A DNA stretch of 64,000 nucleotides from Chitinophagales bacterium (GCA_020636645.1 JACJXO010000002.1:186001-250000), one strand, 5' to 3'. Positions 18,713-27,821 are shown, counted from the stretch's first letter. Translations and numbers: made by a program. The notes: a model not told the origin generated them from the letters alone.

Positions 18713-19309
18713 ATGTCTATTTTTACCCCCGTGAGTGATCATCGGTTAAACAAGCAGCAAAAAGATGTCATTTTTGAACGGGAGTTTTATCCGCTCATGG
18801 ATGCCCTCTACAACTTTGCTTTTCATCTGGTATATGATGAAGAAGCTGCCAATGACCTTGTACAGGAAACTTTTTTAAAGGCGTATCGCTTTATAGAATC
18901 ATACCAGGAAGGCACCAATGCAAAAGCCTGGCTGTTCAAGATACTTAAGAATGCCTTCATCAATGATTACCGGAAGAAATCCCGCCAGCCCTCGCGGGTA
19001 GATTTTGATGACATTTCCGGTTATCATGATACGGAAGAAAGCGGACCTACTGAATATGTAGATCTGCGTCAGGAGGTGTTCAGCGGGCTGATGGGTGATG
19101 AAGTGACCAGGGCTTTGAATGAACTGCCGGTTGATTTCAGAACGGTCATCCTGTTATGCGATATTGAAGACTTCTCTTATGAAGAGATCGCGAAGATCAT
19201 TGATATACCTATTGGAACAGTGCGCTCCAGATTGCACCGGGCCAGGAATATCCTGAAAGAGAAACTTAGAAACTATGCAGCCAACGAGGGCTATCAAGAA
19301 AAGCGCTGA
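18713..19309 (+). CDS. ECF-type sigma-70 factor
   Basis: A 198-residue ECF sigma factor: region 2 (DALYNFAFHLVYDEEAANDLVQETFLKAYRF) and region 4 (LPVDFRTVILLCDIEDFSYEEIAKIIDIPIGTVRSRLHRARN), with no region 3. The start is either the ATG at 18713 or the GTG at 18731. The GTG is 5 nt after TATTTTTA, one mismatch from the -7 box, and gives an N terminus that looks closer to the family. The next gene, 2 nt downstream, encodes a small Cys/His protein, its likely anti-sigma factor. Confidence 0.92.
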   Translation: MSIFTPVSDHRLNKQQKDVIFEREFYPLMDALYNFAFHLVYDEEAANDLVQETFLKAYRFIESYQEGTNAKAWLFKILKNAFINDYRKKSRQPSRVDFDDISGYHDTEESGPTEYVDLRQEVFSGLMGDEVTRALNELPVDFRTVILLCDIEDFSYEEIAKIIDIPIGTVRSRLHRARNILKEKLRNYAANEGYQEKR

Positions 19310-19311
19310 GC

Positions 19312-19575
19312 ATGGAACAGTCTTTACCTAAACACGATTGCAGCAAGTTTGTGGAGCAGGTATTCCTGGTGCTGGACGGAGAGATGTCAGAAGAAGAGAC
19401 CAATCTCTTCATTCAGGACATAGAACGTTGTTCACATTGCCTGCAACACTACAATATTGAGAAGGAGCTGAAAGCTTTTCTGGCCAACCGGGTGGAAAGA
19501 AAATGTTGCTCAGAAACCTTGCGGGTCAGCATCATGCAGCAGATCAGTGATCTGAGCGATCAGGAGTCATTGTAA
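19312..19575 (+). CDS. Small zinc-finger-like anti-sigma factor
   Basis: An 87-residue soluble protein with LVLDGEMSEEE followed by a CSHCLQHY motif, plus CC and other cysteines. Together these resemble the HxxxCxxC zinc-binding anti-sigma proteins (RsrA/mycothiol-type) that hold ECF factors and release them on oxidation. It follows its sigma gene by 2 nt. Redox sensing is inferred from the motif and context. The last 9 nt overlap the convergent TonB gene. Confidence 0.75.
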   Translation: MEQSLPKHDCSKFVEQVFLVLDGEMSEEETNLFIQDIERCSHCLQHYNIEKELKAFLANRVERKCCSETLRVSIMQQISDLSDQESL

Positions 19576-20619
19576 TTTGAACTGCACAGGAATGGTCATG
19601 GATACAGGCACATTCTTACCATTCTGACGACCGGGCTTCCACTTTGGCATTTTGCTGACCATCTTCATTGCTTCTTCATCACAACCTCCGCCAATACCTC
19701 TTATCAGTTTGATGTTTCCTACTTCTCCGGTGGCATCCACTACAAAGTTCACATACACGGTTCCCTGAATGGAAGCATCTTTGGCAGCAGCAGGGTACCT
19801 CAGTTCTTTCCTTATGAATTCCTGCATGGCCTTGTCGCCACCGGGATACTGAGGCATCACTTCTACCGTAATAAAGATGGCATCACTTTCAGATGCCGGG
19901 GTGCCACTCAGATAGGCATCAGTGACCATGAACTCTTCATCAGCTGAGTCATCTTCCATTTTCACTGACCTTTTTTCTGCAGAAGCCGGCACACTGGTTA
20001 CCTGTGTATCAGAGAAATCATAGGTCTCTTTTCTGTTATCCTTTCCGGTGGCAAGATCTTCCTGTACTTCATAGTTGCTTACTGATTCCACGGGTTCAGG
20101 CAGGGTCACTTCCTGCTTTTTCATTTCTTTCTGAATGGCCGGATACTTTTCACCTTCATCCTGTTTTGACTGTGAGACCTCATTCAGGGTGTTGTCAGCC
20201 TGTTGACTCATAGCATCCGGATCATTTGTCTGGGTTTCGGCAGACATTTCCGGCAGGTACTCCTGTGCAGTCTGAGAACCGGTGTTGAAATCAAGTTGGG
20301 TAGCGATATACCATCCCGCGGTCAGAAATACCAGGAGCATGGCAGCCATGGCCAGATTGCGGGCACGGAGTGATATGGTTACCGGTTTGCGTTCGCCGGT
20401 CAGGATATCGGTCTTTTTATGCAACCGGTGTACCACCTTCTCTGTGTTGGCCAGGCCACTCATTTTTATCCCCTCCAGGGCATCCCGCAGGAATGGGTCA
20501 TCATCAATGAGTTTTTCCATGGCCCTTCGTTCATAGTCTTCCAGTTCTCCCTTTAGGAAGGCCACCATTTTATCATGGCTGTAGTAAGCGTCTTTTGTAT
20601 GATAGTACTTATCCAGCAT
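19567..20619 (-). CDS. Membrane protein with anti-sigma-like N terminus and TonB C terminus
   Basis: A 350-residue protein. Residues 1-85 are cytoplasmic and charged and include EDYERRAMEKLIDDDPFLRDALEG, a segment common in Bacteroidota proteins paired with ECF sigma factors. One transmembrane helix follows (about 88-107), then a long low-complexity acidic periplasmic linker, and a TonB C-terminal domain (about 265-350, with MPQYPGGDKAM, YPAAAKD, GTVYVNFVVD). Its 5' end overlaps the stop of the sigma gene by 11 nt. It could energise an outer-membrane transporter and also sequester the sigma factor; the second role is inference. Confidence 0.85.
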   Translation of the reverse strand: MLDKYYHTKDAYYSHDKMVAFLKGELEDYERRAMEKLIDDDPFLRDALEGIKMSGLANTEKVVHRLHKKTDILTGERKPVTISLRARNLAMAAMLLVFLTAGWYIATQLDFNTGSQTAQEYLPEMSAETQTNDPDAMSQQADNTLNEVSQSKQDEGEKYPAIQKEMKKQEVTLPEPVESVSNYEVQEDLATGKDNRKETYDFSDTQVTSVPASAEKRSVKMEDDSADEEFMVTDAYLSGTPASESDAIFITVEVMPQYPGGDKAMQEFIRKELRYPAAAKDASIQGTVYVNFVVDATGEVGNIKLIRGIGGGCDEEAMKMVSKMPKWKPGRQNGKNVPVSMTIPVQFKLQ

Positions 20620-21208
20620 TTCGTTTTTCCATATAAATGCGCAGATTTCTCTTGCCGTTCTGAATGTAACTTTTCACCTTATTCAGGTCATACCCTGTCA
20701 GATCAGCTATTTCCTGGTAACTCCGTTTATGCAGGAAGAACAACTCTATACAAGTTCGTTGGTCTTCATTCAGCTCACGGATGCCGGCTTCCAGCATCAC
20801 CAGTTGCTCTTCTTTCAGGTGTACATCATCCAGATGCTCTTCGCTGGCAAATTCCACAACATCTGCATCATCATCTTCAGTTCTGCCCGGTTCCAGCTCC
20901 ACAACACGCATTTTTTTATCGCGGCGCAGGTGCATCAGACATTCATTGCGTGTTACCATGTGCAGCCAGGGCCTGAAATTGTTGACCTCGTGGTTCTTGA
21001 GGTCTGTGATCAGCTTTTCAAAGACCTGCATAGACAGATCTTCGGCCAATGCCTCATTCTTCAGATATTTCATGCAAACACCGAAAACCAGGTGGGAGTA
21101 TCGCTTGTAGAGCTCTCCCACAATAGACAGATCACCACTGATCCTGTATTGGGTCAGCAGCACCTCATCCTGAACCGTGACTTGTTCTTTCCGGCTGAAT
21201 AGATTCAA
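20609..21208 (-). CDS. ECF-type sigma-70 factor (paired with TonB gene)
   Basis: A 199-residue sigma factor with region 2 (YKRYSHLVFGVCMKYLKNEALAEDLSMQVFEKLI, FRPWLHMVTRNECLMHLRR), an acidic linker (TEDDDADVVEF) and region 4 (LNEDQRTCIELFFLHKRSYQEIADLTGYDLNKVKSYIQNGKRNL). It belongs to the Bacteroidota ECF groups linked to membrane anti-sigma or TonB proteins. It is co-transcribed with the TonB-domain gene through an 11-nt overlap. Confidence 0.92.
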   Translation of the reverse strand: MNLFSRKEQVTVQDEVLLTQYRISGDLSIVGELYKRYSHLVFGVCMKYLKNEALAEDLSMQVFEKLITDLKNHEVNNFRPWLHMVTRNECLMHLRRDKKMRVVELEPGRTEDDDADVVEFASEEHLDDVHLKEEQLVMLEAGIRELNEDQRTCIELFFLHKRSYQEIADLTGYDLNKVKSYIQNGKRNLRIYMEKRNAG

Positions 21209-21290
21209 AACCTGCCGCTTGTTTTGCTAACGGTCAGTAAATCTACGCAGAATGGATGGCAGCTGGGTAAATTCTGCGTTAAATTGTGAC

Positions 21291-22577
21291 TTAGTGAACA
21301 GTGGCTTCAGCTTCAGCAGCAGCCTTGTGTTCATCCCTGTGCGGAGGGTGCGGATGCCATCCCACCAGCGCATACAGGATAAAGAACCCTGCCACATAAG
21401 CCAGGATCACATGCCATCCGTTCTTCACCCAGTTGACCACTGATTTGGCCTGAGGGTACAGGTTGGACATGGCCACCCCTGCAGAGCTTCCGAACCATAC
21501 CATAGAGCCTCCATAGCCTACAGAATAGGCCAGCACCCCCCAGTCATAGCCACCCTGATCGAGTGCGAGCTTGGTAAGCGGTATGTTATCGAACACAGAA
21601 GAAATGAATCCCAGTGCAAAGGCGGTTTGCCAGGAGGCTGCAGGCAGCTGATCTACAGGCATCATAGATGCACTGAGTACCAGACTGAGCAGGAATACTG
21701 AACCCGGAAGTGCGTGAGGAACTTCCTTCCAGGGTGTTTTTGTGAACGTTGCTCCGATCAGGATAGCTGCCCAGACACCTGCTGCCGGAAAGTCCAGTAA
21801 TACGTTGGTAGTGACTGCACCGATCAGGATCATGACACAAACCAGTAACCTTTTTCCGTCAATGGCTTTGGGCTCTGCTGAGAGATCCTTGATAATAGGC
21901 TGGTGTTTATGCTGTTGTTTGGCAGCTATATATCCGAAAATGAGCAGGGCTGGAATGGCTGCAACGAATGCATGAAGCACATCTCCAATGGCCACTCCGT
22001 CTATCCACATCATGGTAGTGGTGGTATCGCCCACGACAGAACCGGCACCACCGGCATTCGATGCAGCTACCATGGCCGCCAGAAACCCGATGTGTACATT
22101 ACCTCTGAAAATGACCAGGCCGATGGAACCACCAATGAGTGCCGCTGCGATATTGTCCAGAAAGGCAGACATCACGAAAATAAGTACCAGCAACAGAAAT
22201 GCTCCGGTCCAGTTGCCGGGAAGGATCTTCGGCAGGTTATCAGGTACGCCCGACTCTTCAAAGTGTTTGGCCAGAATAGCAAAACCAAGCAACAGCCCAA
22301 GCAGGTTGACCAGGATCTCCCACTCATGTTCTATATGGTGCACCAGGTTGAAGTCTGTGGTCAGGAACCGCAGTATCAGGATGGATGCCAGTCCGGTTAA
22401 CGCAACATACAGGGTCTGGTTGTGGAACAAGGCTACACCCATGAGGGTAAGCGCAAATAATATGAATTCCAGGCGTATGCCGGCAACTGCCAGGCCTTCA
22501 CTGCCTGCAGAACCGGATGAAGCAAATACCAGGAGTGGGAGGAGAATGGCGAAAAGTCCCGCCAGCACTTTTTTCAT
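21291..22577 (-). CDS. nhaD: NhaD-type Na+/H+ antiporter (copy 1)
   Basis: A 428-residue polytopic ion-transporter-superfamily protein. Motifs include HHIEHEWEILVNLLGLLLG, KHFEESGVPD, SAFLDNIAAALIGG, NAGGAGSVVGDTTTTMMW and SSVFDNIPLTKLALDQ, matching NhaD sodium/proton antiporters. It has about 12 hydrophobic helices and a His-rich C-terminal tail (WHPHPPHRDEHKAAAEAEATVH). A close paralogue lies 66 nt upstream, so this is a tandem duplication and both may share one transcript. It exports Na+ in exchange for protons, the usual role in salt and alkali tolerance. Confidence 0.9.
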   Translation of the reverse strand: MKKVLAGLFAILLPLLVFASSGSAGSEGLAVAGIRLEFILFALTLMGVALFHNQTLYVALTGLASILILRFLTTDFNLVHHIEHEWEILVNLLGLLLGFAILAKHFEESGVPDNLPKILPGNWTGAFLLLVLIFVMSAFLDNIAAALIGGSIGLVIFRGNVHIGFLAAMVAASNAGGAGSVVGDTTTTMMWIDGVAIGDVLHAFVAAIPALLIFGYIAAKQQHKHQPIIKDLSAEPKAIDGKRLLVCVMILIGAVTTNVLLDFPAAGVWAAILIGATFTKTPWKEVPHALPGSVFLLSLVLSASMMPVDQLPAASWQTAFALGFISSVFDNIPLTKLALDQGGYDWGVLAYSVGYGGSMVWFGSSAGVAMSNLYPQAKSVVNWVKNGWHVILAYVAGFFILYALVGWHPHPPHRDEHKAAAEAEATVH

Positions 22578-22643
22578 GCGTAATGTGGTTCAGTTTAGCG
22601 GGCGCTAAGATACACCAACTTGACCGAAGATGCGGGCGATGAT

Positions 22644-23906
22644 TCAACCTTTGAGGTGATCGAACGGATTCCAGCCGAATAGTAGTAGCATGGCGAAGAA
22701 TCCTGCCACATAGGCAATGATGATATGCCAGCCACCTCTCACCCATTTTCCCAGATGGCGCCCTTCGGGGAAGAGGTTCGTGATGGCCACTCCGGCCGAT
22801 GACCCAAACCAGGTGATGGAACCCCCGAAGCCTACCGCATAGGCCAGCATGCCCCAGTCGTAGTTGCTCTGATCGAGCGCCAGCTTGGTAAGTGGAATGT
22901 TATCGAAAACAGAAGATACAAAACCCAGCACAAACGCTGACTGCCAGGAAGCCGGGGGCAATTCATCCACAGGCATCATGGAAGCACACAATACCACCGA
23001 CAGCAAAAAGGCAGAACCGCGTAATGCATGCCGGGCTTCGCCCCAGGGTGTGGGTGCAAACAAGGCACCGATCAGGATGGCTGCCCAGACGCCCGCAGCC
23101 GGAAAGTCCAGCAGGATGTTGGTGGAAATAGCACCTGCCAGGATCATCAGGCAAATGATGAGTTTGTTGTACCGGATAGGACGGAGGTCTGCATTCGGAT
23201 CGAAGACCACCGGTTGCAATGCAAATTGTTGACGGGAAGCCAGAAAACCGAAAATAAGAAAGGCTACCAGGCTGGCAGAATAGGCTTCGATCAACATCAC
23301 AGGATGCACACCGTCTATCCACATCATGGTAGTGGTGGTGTCTCCCACAACAGAGCCTGCACCACCGGCATTGGATGCGGCTACGATGGCTGCGATGAAA
23401 CCAATGTGCACGTTCTGCCGGAAGATGACGATGGCAATGGAGCCACCGATCATGGCAGCGGCAATATTGTCCAGGAAGGATGACATGACAAACACCAATA
23501 CTAAAAGAAGAAGAGGTCCGGCCCAGCCACGGGGCAGCAAACGCGGAATTCTGTCAGGTACCCCAGACTCTTCAAAATGTTTGGCCAGAATGGCAAAGCC
23601 CAGCAGCAATCCGAACAGGTTCAGCAGGATCTCCCATTCATGTTCCAGGTGGTGTACCAGGTTGAAGTTGGTAGTAAGAAACTTCGTCACGAGGATGACT
23701 ACCAGTCCGCTCAAAGCGATCTGCAGTGTACGATGGTGGAAGAATGCGATGCCCACCAGGGTGGCCACGAAGAGATAGAATTCCAGGCGAATGCCAAAGA
23801 GATGTAAACCATCTGATCCGGCAACAGCCATCTCTCCCTGTGCGAATGCGGCTGCCGGTGCCATCAGCAGAAAAAAGAGTGGCAGGTATCTGAGTAATTG
23901 TTTCAT
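22644..23906 (-). CDS. nhaD: NhaD-type Na+/H+ antiporter (copy 2)
   Basis: A 420-residue paralogue of the downstream gene, sharing all NhaD motifs (HHLEHEWEILLNLFGLLLG, KHFEESGVPD, SSFLDNIAAAMIGG, NAGGAGSVVGDTTTTMMW, SSVFDNIPLTKLALDQ). It lacks the His-rich tail, ending GWNPFDHLKG. The ATG at 23906 is chosen because it starts a signal-like helix (MKQLLRYLPLFFLLM); an upstream in-frame ATG is less likely. Regions of DNA identity between the copies could allow recombination. Confidence 0.9.
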   Translation of the reverse strand: MKQLLRYLPLFFLLMAPAAAFAQGEMAVAGSDGLHLFGIRLEFYLFVATLVGIAFFHHRTLQIALSGLVVILVTKFLTTNFNLVHHLEHEWEILLNLFGLLLGFAILAKHFEESGVPDRIPRLLPRGWAGPLLLLVLVFVMSSFLDNIAAAMIGGSIAIVIFRQNVHIGFIAAIVAASNAGGAGSVVGDTTTTMMWIDGVHPVMLIEAYSASLVAFLIFGFLASRQQFALQPVVFDPNADLRPIRYNKLIICLMILAGAISTNILLDFPAAGVWAAILIGALFAPTPWGEARHALRGSAFLLSVVLCASMMPVDELPPASWQSAFVLGFVSSVFDNIPLTKLALDQSNYDWGMLAYAVGFGGSITWFGSSAGVAITNLFPEGRHLGKWVRGGWHIIIAYVAGFFAMLLLFGWNPFDHLKG

Positions 23907-24097
23907 GAAACCGATACTTAATGGTAAGCAAGCCATGCAATGCGCATGGAAGCAGGGTGCGGCTGAAGCAGGATAGCCATAGGTGCCTGTTGGAAAAGTG
24001 CATCAAATGTATGGCGAAGTTGGAGATTCCAAACATGTATGGAGAACTATTTTTTTGACCCGCAGAGGGTGTGGGAAACGGTATGCTGCCGGTAGCG

Positions 24098-24105
24098 TAT
24101 TTTTG
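24098..24105 (+). promoter_or_regulatory. -7 element TATTTTTG before lutB
   Basis: A perfect TAnnTTTG match with 20 nt to the ATG at 24126. Confidence 0.45.
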
Positions 24106-24125
24106 TCAGAACCAGCACACACGGT

Positions 24126-25508
24126 ATGACCAAACGTGTACAGACTTTTCTGTCCCAAAGTGAGGCAAAGGCTTTTGATAAGCAACATAAGCACAAGCTT
24201 CAGTTCAATATCACCAAGTATGACCAGACCGTGGTCAGGGGTAAGCAGCAGTATGCTGACCTGGAATTCGTGAAGAAACGTGCCAAGAACATCAAATACA
24301 AGGCCATTGAGAACCTGGACCGCTACCTCGTAGAGTTCGAAACCAACTTTACAGCCAATGGCGGGAAGGTCATCTGGGCCAATGATGACAAGGAGGCATT
24401 ACAGGAGATCCTGAAGATCGTCAAGGCCAAAAAGGCGAAGACGGCGGTCAAGGCCAAGAGCATGGCCACAGAAGAGATCCACCTCAACGAATTCCTGGCC
24501 GAACATGGTGTGCGCAGTGTAGAGACCGACCTGGGAGAGTTCATCCAGCAGCTGGATGGAGAACCACCCTATCACATCGTCACTCCGGCTATGCACAAGA
24601 GCAAGGACGACGTAGCTAAACTGTTTGCCGATAAACTGGGTACCGATATCAATCTGACGGCACAGGAGCTTACCCTGGTGGCAAGAGAAAAACTTCGACA
24701 TGAATATGTGCAGGCAGATATCGGATTCAGCGGAGCCAATTTCATTTTACCGGACATCGGTGGAATTGCTGTTACAGAGAATGAAGGCAATGCCCGACTG
24801 AGTACCAGTTTCCCAAAAACACATATCGTGGTGGTGGGCATTGAAAAGATGCTGACAGGATTTCAGGACCTGGCCATGTTCTGGCCCTTGCTGGCCACCT
24901 ATGGTACGGGTCAGAAAGTAACCGTTTACAACACGGTTATGACCGGTCCGCGAAAAGAGAATGAACAGGACGGTCCGGAAGAAATGTATGTGATACTGCT
25001 GGACAATGGTCGCAGTAAGTTACTGGCCGATGAAGTGAAGAGAGAGGCCCTGTATTGCATTCGCTGCGGCGCCTGTCTGAATGCCTGTCCGGTGTATAAG
25101 AACATTGGTGGTCATACGTATGGTACTACCTACAGCGGTCCGATCGGTTCGGTCATTACCCCACACTACAAGGGCATGGAAGAATTCTCTCACCTGAGTT
25201 TCGCTTCATCGCTTTGTGGCAATTGCACAGAGGTATGTCCGGTGCGCATCAATCTGCATAACCTGCTTTTGTATAATCGTCATGAATCTGTTCAGAAAGG
25301 CCTTACTTCCATGTCAGAGAAGACAGCCTGGTCTTTGTGGCGCAGAGCCATGCTCAACAGAAAGACTATGGAACGCGGCGGTGCAGGTATGAAGAACATG
25401 GCGATGAAAGTGTTGTTCCGGAACAGCTGGGGCAAACACAGAAGCATGCTGCATTTTGCACCTAAGTCTTTCCATGAAAGGTGGATGGAGATGCATCCTG
25501 AAAAATAG
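24126..25508 (+). CDS. lutB: Lactate-utilisation iron-sulfur protein LutB
   Basis: A 460-residue LutB/LldF protein with an LUD domain (about residues 70-300, including GFSGANFILPDIGGIAVTENEGN), two 4Fe-4S motifs (CIRCGACLNACP near 310-325 and CGNCTEVCP near 363-371) and a C-terminal DUF3390-type region. In the LutABC complex it carries electrons from L-lactate oxidation to pyruvate. Neither lutA nor lutC is adjacent here, which is unusual because the three are commonly one operon. It is convergent with the next gene, with 3 nt between stops. Confidence 0.93.
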   Translation: MTKRVQTFLSQSEAKAFDKQHKHKLQFNITKYDQTVVRGKQQYADLEFVKKRAKNIKYKAIENLDRYLVEFETNFTANGGKVIWANDDKEALQEILKIVKAKKAKTAVKAKSMATEEIHLNEFLAEHGVRSVETDLGEFIQQLDGEPPYHIVTPAMHKSKDDVAKLFADKLGTDINLTAQELTLVAREKLRHEYVQADIGFSGANFILPDIGGIAVTENEGNARLSTSFPKTHIVVVGIEKMLTGFQDLAMFWPLLATYGTGQKVTVYNTVMTGPRKENEQDGPEEMYVILLDNGRSKLLADEVKREALYCIRCGACLNACPVYKNIGGHTYGTTYSGPIGSVITPHYKGMEEFSHLSFASSLCGNCTEVCPVRINLHNLLLYNRHESVQKGLTSMSEKTAWSLWRRAMLNRKTMERGGAGMKNMAMKVLFRNSWGKHRSMLHFAPKSFHERWMEMHPEK

Positions 25509-25511
25509 GTG

Positions 25512-26432
25512 TTAAGCTTTCTTCCTCGCATAGACCACCATCTCCTCTCCGATATTCAGCAGAGATAGCAGGTCATAGATGACATCGTGCAGGAATACAG
25601 CGATGCGCAATATCCACTTGGGGCGATTGGTCACTTTATTGAAATAGTGCTGCCGGTCATCAGAACTGATCGAATCAGCAGTGCCCTGTTTTTTGCGCTT
25701 CCTCGGGTAGATAACATACATCAACAACAACTTCAGTTCTATGGAAGACCTGATCTTCAGCACCTCAAATCCGTGATCTTGCAACAGCCTGGTAATAGTG
25801 GAGGGTGAAAAATAATTTACATGGGTATGGCTGAGCATACTCCACTTATCTCTTGTCTTTTTACTGATGTAACTGTCTATCTGAGGTACCTGCAGAACGA
25901 GCAATCCGTTATCACACAGCATGTCATGGATGCGATCCAAAACAGCACCGGCATCTTCAATGTGCTCCAGCACATCCCACATGGTAATGACATCGGTGCT
26001 TCCGGGCGATGCAGGCAGGTCAAAGAAATTCATGTGTTCTACAGGCAGTCCCAGATCACGGGTAGCATATTCCCACTGATATTCTGATAATTCCACACCG
26101 CTAACATTATAACCCATGTCTCGTGCAGCCGCCAGAAAATGTCCCCACCCAACGCCAAGGTCAAAGAGTTTACCACCGTGTTGAAGTCGATTGATCTTTC
26201 TTAAACGAGACTTGTGTCGCTGGATCTTCAGCCAGTCATTTCCCTGCCTGACCGTTTCCTGCTCAGCTTTGGTCTTATAGTGATCATAGCTGACAAGTTC
26301 CGTGAATGCAGGCGGAACGAAATGAAAATTACATACTGTGCAGGACCACACTTCAAATGTGGGGAAAGCATATACTTGCTGAAAGCGTTGTTGCTCTACA
26401 TTTCCACAAACCTTGCAATGCATATCAGCCAT
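25512..26432 (-). CDS. Zinc-ribbon class I SAM methyltransferase
   Basis: A protein of about 306 residues. The N terminus has a two-Cys-pair zinc ribbon (CKVCG and CTVC). Then follows a Methyltransf_23-type domain with KLFDLGVGWGHFLAAA (motif I), VSGVELSE and TMWDVLEHI, and a C-terminal helical segment. Such proteins often modify sugars or lipids in surface polysaccharide pathways; the substrate is not known. The ATG at 26432, or the in-frame ATG at 26423 (MHCKVCG), is preferred over longer starts because a TATCTTTG box lies 6 nt before 26432. Confidence 0.85.
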   Translation of the reverse strand: MADMHCKVCGNVEQQRFQQVYAFPTFEVWSCTVCNFHFVPPAFTELVSYDHYKTKAEQETVRQGNDWLKIQRHKSRLRKINRLQHGGKLFDLGVGWGHFLAAARDMGYNVSGVELSEYQWEYATRDLGLPVEHMNFFDLPASPGSTDVITMWDVLEHIEDAGAVLDRIHDMLCDNGLLVLQVPQIDSYISKKTRDKWSMLSHTHVNYFSPSTITRLLQDHGFEVLKIRSSIELKLLLMYVIYPRKRKKQGTADSISSDDRQHYFNKVTNRPKWILRIAVFLHDVIYDLLSLLNIGEEMVVYARKKA

Positions 26433-26438
26433 CACGTG

Positions 26439-26446
26439 CAAAGATA
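26439..26446 (-). promoter_or_regulatory. -7 element TATCTTTG, 6 nt before ATG
   Basis: A perfect TAnnTTTG match on the minus strand, ending 6 nt before the ATG at 26432. It rules out the longer open frame that reaches 26675. Confidence 0.5.
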
Positions 26447-26692
26447 AGAGCTTCCTGCACGTCAAAAAGGCATGTGATTTCTGAATGTATCGAAATGATG
26501 TCCCACGAAATTTTTGCACGAAACCCTTGCAGGACGGGTGTTTAGACCAAACCATGACAGGATGATCGGGATGCAGAATGCCAACATCCAGCGGAAATAC
26601 ATTAGATCTGTTCTTTCCTCCCTTTCCATTCCGCCTCACTTTTGCATCAGAAGCAACAACACCGGGATTATTCATTCATTAAACCAATCAGT

Positions 26693-27739
26693 ATGCAAAA
26701 AATGATGCAACATGTATTTCTGGCCGCAACCCTGGTAGTGGCTGGATCCTTTCAGACAGCCTACGGGCAATGTACTACACCCGGTTCACTGGCTGCTGCA
26801 CCTGACGGATCAGGCAACATGATCCTCAGCTGGTCAGATACCGGCGCAGATTCCTATACCCTGAATCTGGAAGATGCTCCGGGTAACCCGGAAGTGCTGG
26901 ATATTACTTACACAGGTATTACCGGTACATCGTTCACTTCAGAGATCCTGACACCAGGCTTTAACTACAAGTTTAAAGTGCGCAGTCATTGCGGTGGTGA
27001 TCATTCTTCCTGGAGTTCCTTTTACATTTTTACTGCCGATGGCGATTCAGTTGTCATAGGTGGCGATGACGACAGCACCGGAGTTGGTGGCGATGATGGC
27101 GGAATAGGTGGTGGTGTGGACGACAGCACCGGAGTTGGTGGCGATGATGGCGGAATAGGCGGTGGTGTGGACGACAGCACCGGAGTTGGTGGTGATGATT
27201 CATCAGGCGTTTTCCTGTGTGATGCACCTGACGGACTGATGGCTGATGCGGCTGCTACCTCTGCCACCCTGAGCTGGAATATGGTAGATGGTGCTTTCAT
27301 GTATCGTATCAAAGTGGAAGACGGATCAGGCAATCCGGTAGATTTTCTGACTCATGGAACAACCGGCAGCACCAGTTTTGATGTGAGCGGACTGGAGCCA
27401 TCCAGTAACTATAAATTCAAAGTGCGTACCCTTTGCGTGGGCGACCACAGCGGATGGTCTTCCTGGAAACCATTCACTACTGCACCGCTCCGTATGGCTG
27501 CTCCTGTAATGGAAAGCATATACCCGAATCCTGCTGCAGATCAGGTCAATCTCGTACTGCTGCCGGCGGAAGTGAATGCCCAGCTGCAAGTGATCGATAT
27601 GACCGGACGCATTATGTTCGCTGAAGTGATCCCGGCTAATACCACTTCCTTCCAAATCCCAACTGCCGGATGGCCTGAAGGTATGTATCGTATTCTGCTG
27701 CAGAACAATGAGAGCAAGCCCTTAATGATAGCCAGATAA
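26693..27739 (+). CDS. Secreted FN3-like protein with acidic repeat and T9SS sorting domain
   Basis: A 348-residue secreted protein: signal peptide (ends TAYGQ), a fibronectin-III-like domain (about 25-115), an Asp/Gly-rich linker made of 17-residue repeats (about 118-172), a second similar FN3-like domain (about 175-262) and a T9SS type-A sorting domain (about 270-348, SIYPNPAADQVNL). The two FN3-like domains share the phrases YKFKVR and HS(S/G)WSS, so they arose by duplication. The linker is probably flexible and may bind calcium. A CACTTTTG box (one mismatch) lies at 26637-26644. Confidence 0.85.
   Translation: MQKMMQHVFLAATLVVAGSFQTAYGQCTTPGSLAAAPDGSGNMILSWSDTGADSYTLNLEDAPGNPEVLDITYTGITGTSFTSEILTPGFNYKFKVRSHCGGDHSSWSSFYIFTADGDSVVIGGDDDSTGVGGDDGGIGGGVDDSTGVGGDDGGIGGGVDDSTGVGGDDSSGVFLCDAPDGLMADAAATSATLSWNMVDGAFMYRIKVEDGSGNPVDFLTHGTTGSTSFDVSGLEPSSNYKFKVRTLCVGDHSGWSSWKPFTTAPLRMAAPVMESIYPNPAADQVNLVLLPAEVNAQLQVIDMTGRIMFAEVIPANTTSFQIPTAGWPEGMYRILLQNNESKPLMIAR
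27068..27200 (+). repeat. 51-bp in-frame tandem repeat (17 residues)
   Basis: GACGACAGCACCGGAGTTGG recurs at 27068, 27119 and 27170 with an exact 51-nt period. The unit encodes a 17-residue Asp/Gly-rich block (DDSTGVGGDDGGIGGGV). The copies are nearly identical in DNA, so the copy number is probably variable between strains. Confidence 0.9.
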
Positions 27740-27762
27740 ACTGTTTTTGTGGGTAACAGGAG

Positions 27763-27791
27763 GCCACGACGAAAGTCGTGGCTTTTTTTTT
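27763..27791 (+). terminator. Rho-independent terminator after the T9SS FN3 gene
   Basis: The stem GCCACGAC/GTCGTGGC with a GAAA tetraloop is followed by nine T residues. It starts 24 nt after the stop at 27739. Confidence 0.93.
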
Positions 27792-27821
27792 ACCTCGTTT
27801 CTTCCGCATCTGCAACCGTCC

